19,833 bases of DNA, taken from positions 1-19,833 of the forward strand of contig CANRDQ010000027.1 in the NCBI GenBank assembly GCA_947629395.1. Direction: 5' to 3'. Origin of the DNA: an uncultured Bacilli bacterium. Its GTDB lineage: Bacteria; Bacillota_I; Bacilli_A; RF39; UBA660. The notes beneath the pieces were generated by a model. The model did not search any database and had not been told where the DNA came from. It saw only the letters and a list, made by a program, of their open reading frames with translations. Below are positions 19,734-19,833 of this stretch, piece by piece. The translations under genes were made by a program, and so were the position numbers. Numbering within the stretch: position 1 is the stretch's first letter; every line of letters starts with the position of its first letter.

Positions 19734-19833
19734 TTAATTTATTTTAATCCCTAATTTTCTTTCATTCTAAAATAAAACTGGAATTATTTCGAAGGGAGTT
19801 TACAAATGAATTTTACTTAAAATTTTACATACA

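Noticed and set aside
19806..19820. Tiny frame MNFT with a good SD (AAGGGAG) at the right edge
   Set aside because: Only four codons and no downstream gene in view; could be a leader peptide, but not supportable from this window.
1..19833. Mycoplasma code (TGA as Trp)
   Set aside because: Trp codons are TGG throughout, and TGA serves as a stop at 18322-18324.
1..19833. CRISPR array, insertion sequence, prophage, tRNA or rRNA
   Set aside because: No regularly spaced repeats, transposase or integrase motifs, phage genes or tRNA/rRNA-like segments were seen; the only repeats are a two-copy gene end and a single gene relic.

Overview
The window is a stretch of AT-rich bacterial chromosome with Firmicutes (Bacilli/Mollicutes-side) character. 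Genes have strong AGGAGG or AGGTGA ribosome sites, and there is a textbook T-box leader. The order rimP-nusA-ylxR-infB is typical of the phylum, and the surface proteins are of a type common in uncultured gut Bacilli. The standard code is used: Trp is TGG, and TGA appears as a stop (the M23 gene ends TGA TGA TAA), so this is not a code-4 Mycoplasma. The placement near RF39/Erysipelotrichia-like gut lineages is inference from protein style only.

Layout. 1-2060 (minus): a translation/transcription operon rimP-nusA-ylxR-infB behind a clear promoter. RimP is cut to its N-terminal domain, no ylxQ lies between ylxR and infB, and infB runs off the window. 2066-3110 (minus): two nucleotide-pool cleaning enzymes, an ITPA-like pyrophosphatase and a Nudix hydrolase, in a tight pair. 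3210-5227: a CPBP membrane protease, an unrecognised helical protein and a six-helix membrane protein. 5332-7278: a membrane-anchored metallophosphoesterase converging on a D-Ala-D-Ala carboxypeptidase. 7279-8248: a GNAT acetyltransferase and a 57-bp relic of a second carboxypeptidase copy that now appears to carry the -35 box of the GNAT promoter. 8249-12048: an envelope cluster made of a PepSY protein, a large exported protein, a lipoprotein and a wall/membrane-anchored protein with an LPXTG-like tail. 12169-17385 (minus): T-box, gatC, gatA, gatB, aspS and a terminator. 17405-18915: a DUF3603-like protein, a small membrane protein and an M23 peptidase without a signal peptide. 18956-19733: yebC with its promoter.

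The best integrated story is the gatCAB-aspS operon. The T-box specifier loop places AAC (Asn) at the reading position, the four genes encode the amidotransferase plus an aspartyl-tRNA synthetase, and that synthetase has the His (residue 35) associated with non-discriminating enzymes. Together this suggests Asn-tRNA(Asn) is made indirectly by transamidation and that uncharged tRNA-Asn induces the operon. A second recurring pattern is promoters whose -10 box sits only 6-10 nt before the Shine-Dalgarno sequence, giving nearly absent 5' leaders upstream of SD.

I saw no CRISPR array, tRNA, rRNA, insertion sequence or prophage, and no clearly new multi-gene system. The novel-looking items are individual departures: truncated RimP, altered active-site motifs, a decayed duplicate reused as promoter, and a duplicated gene end.
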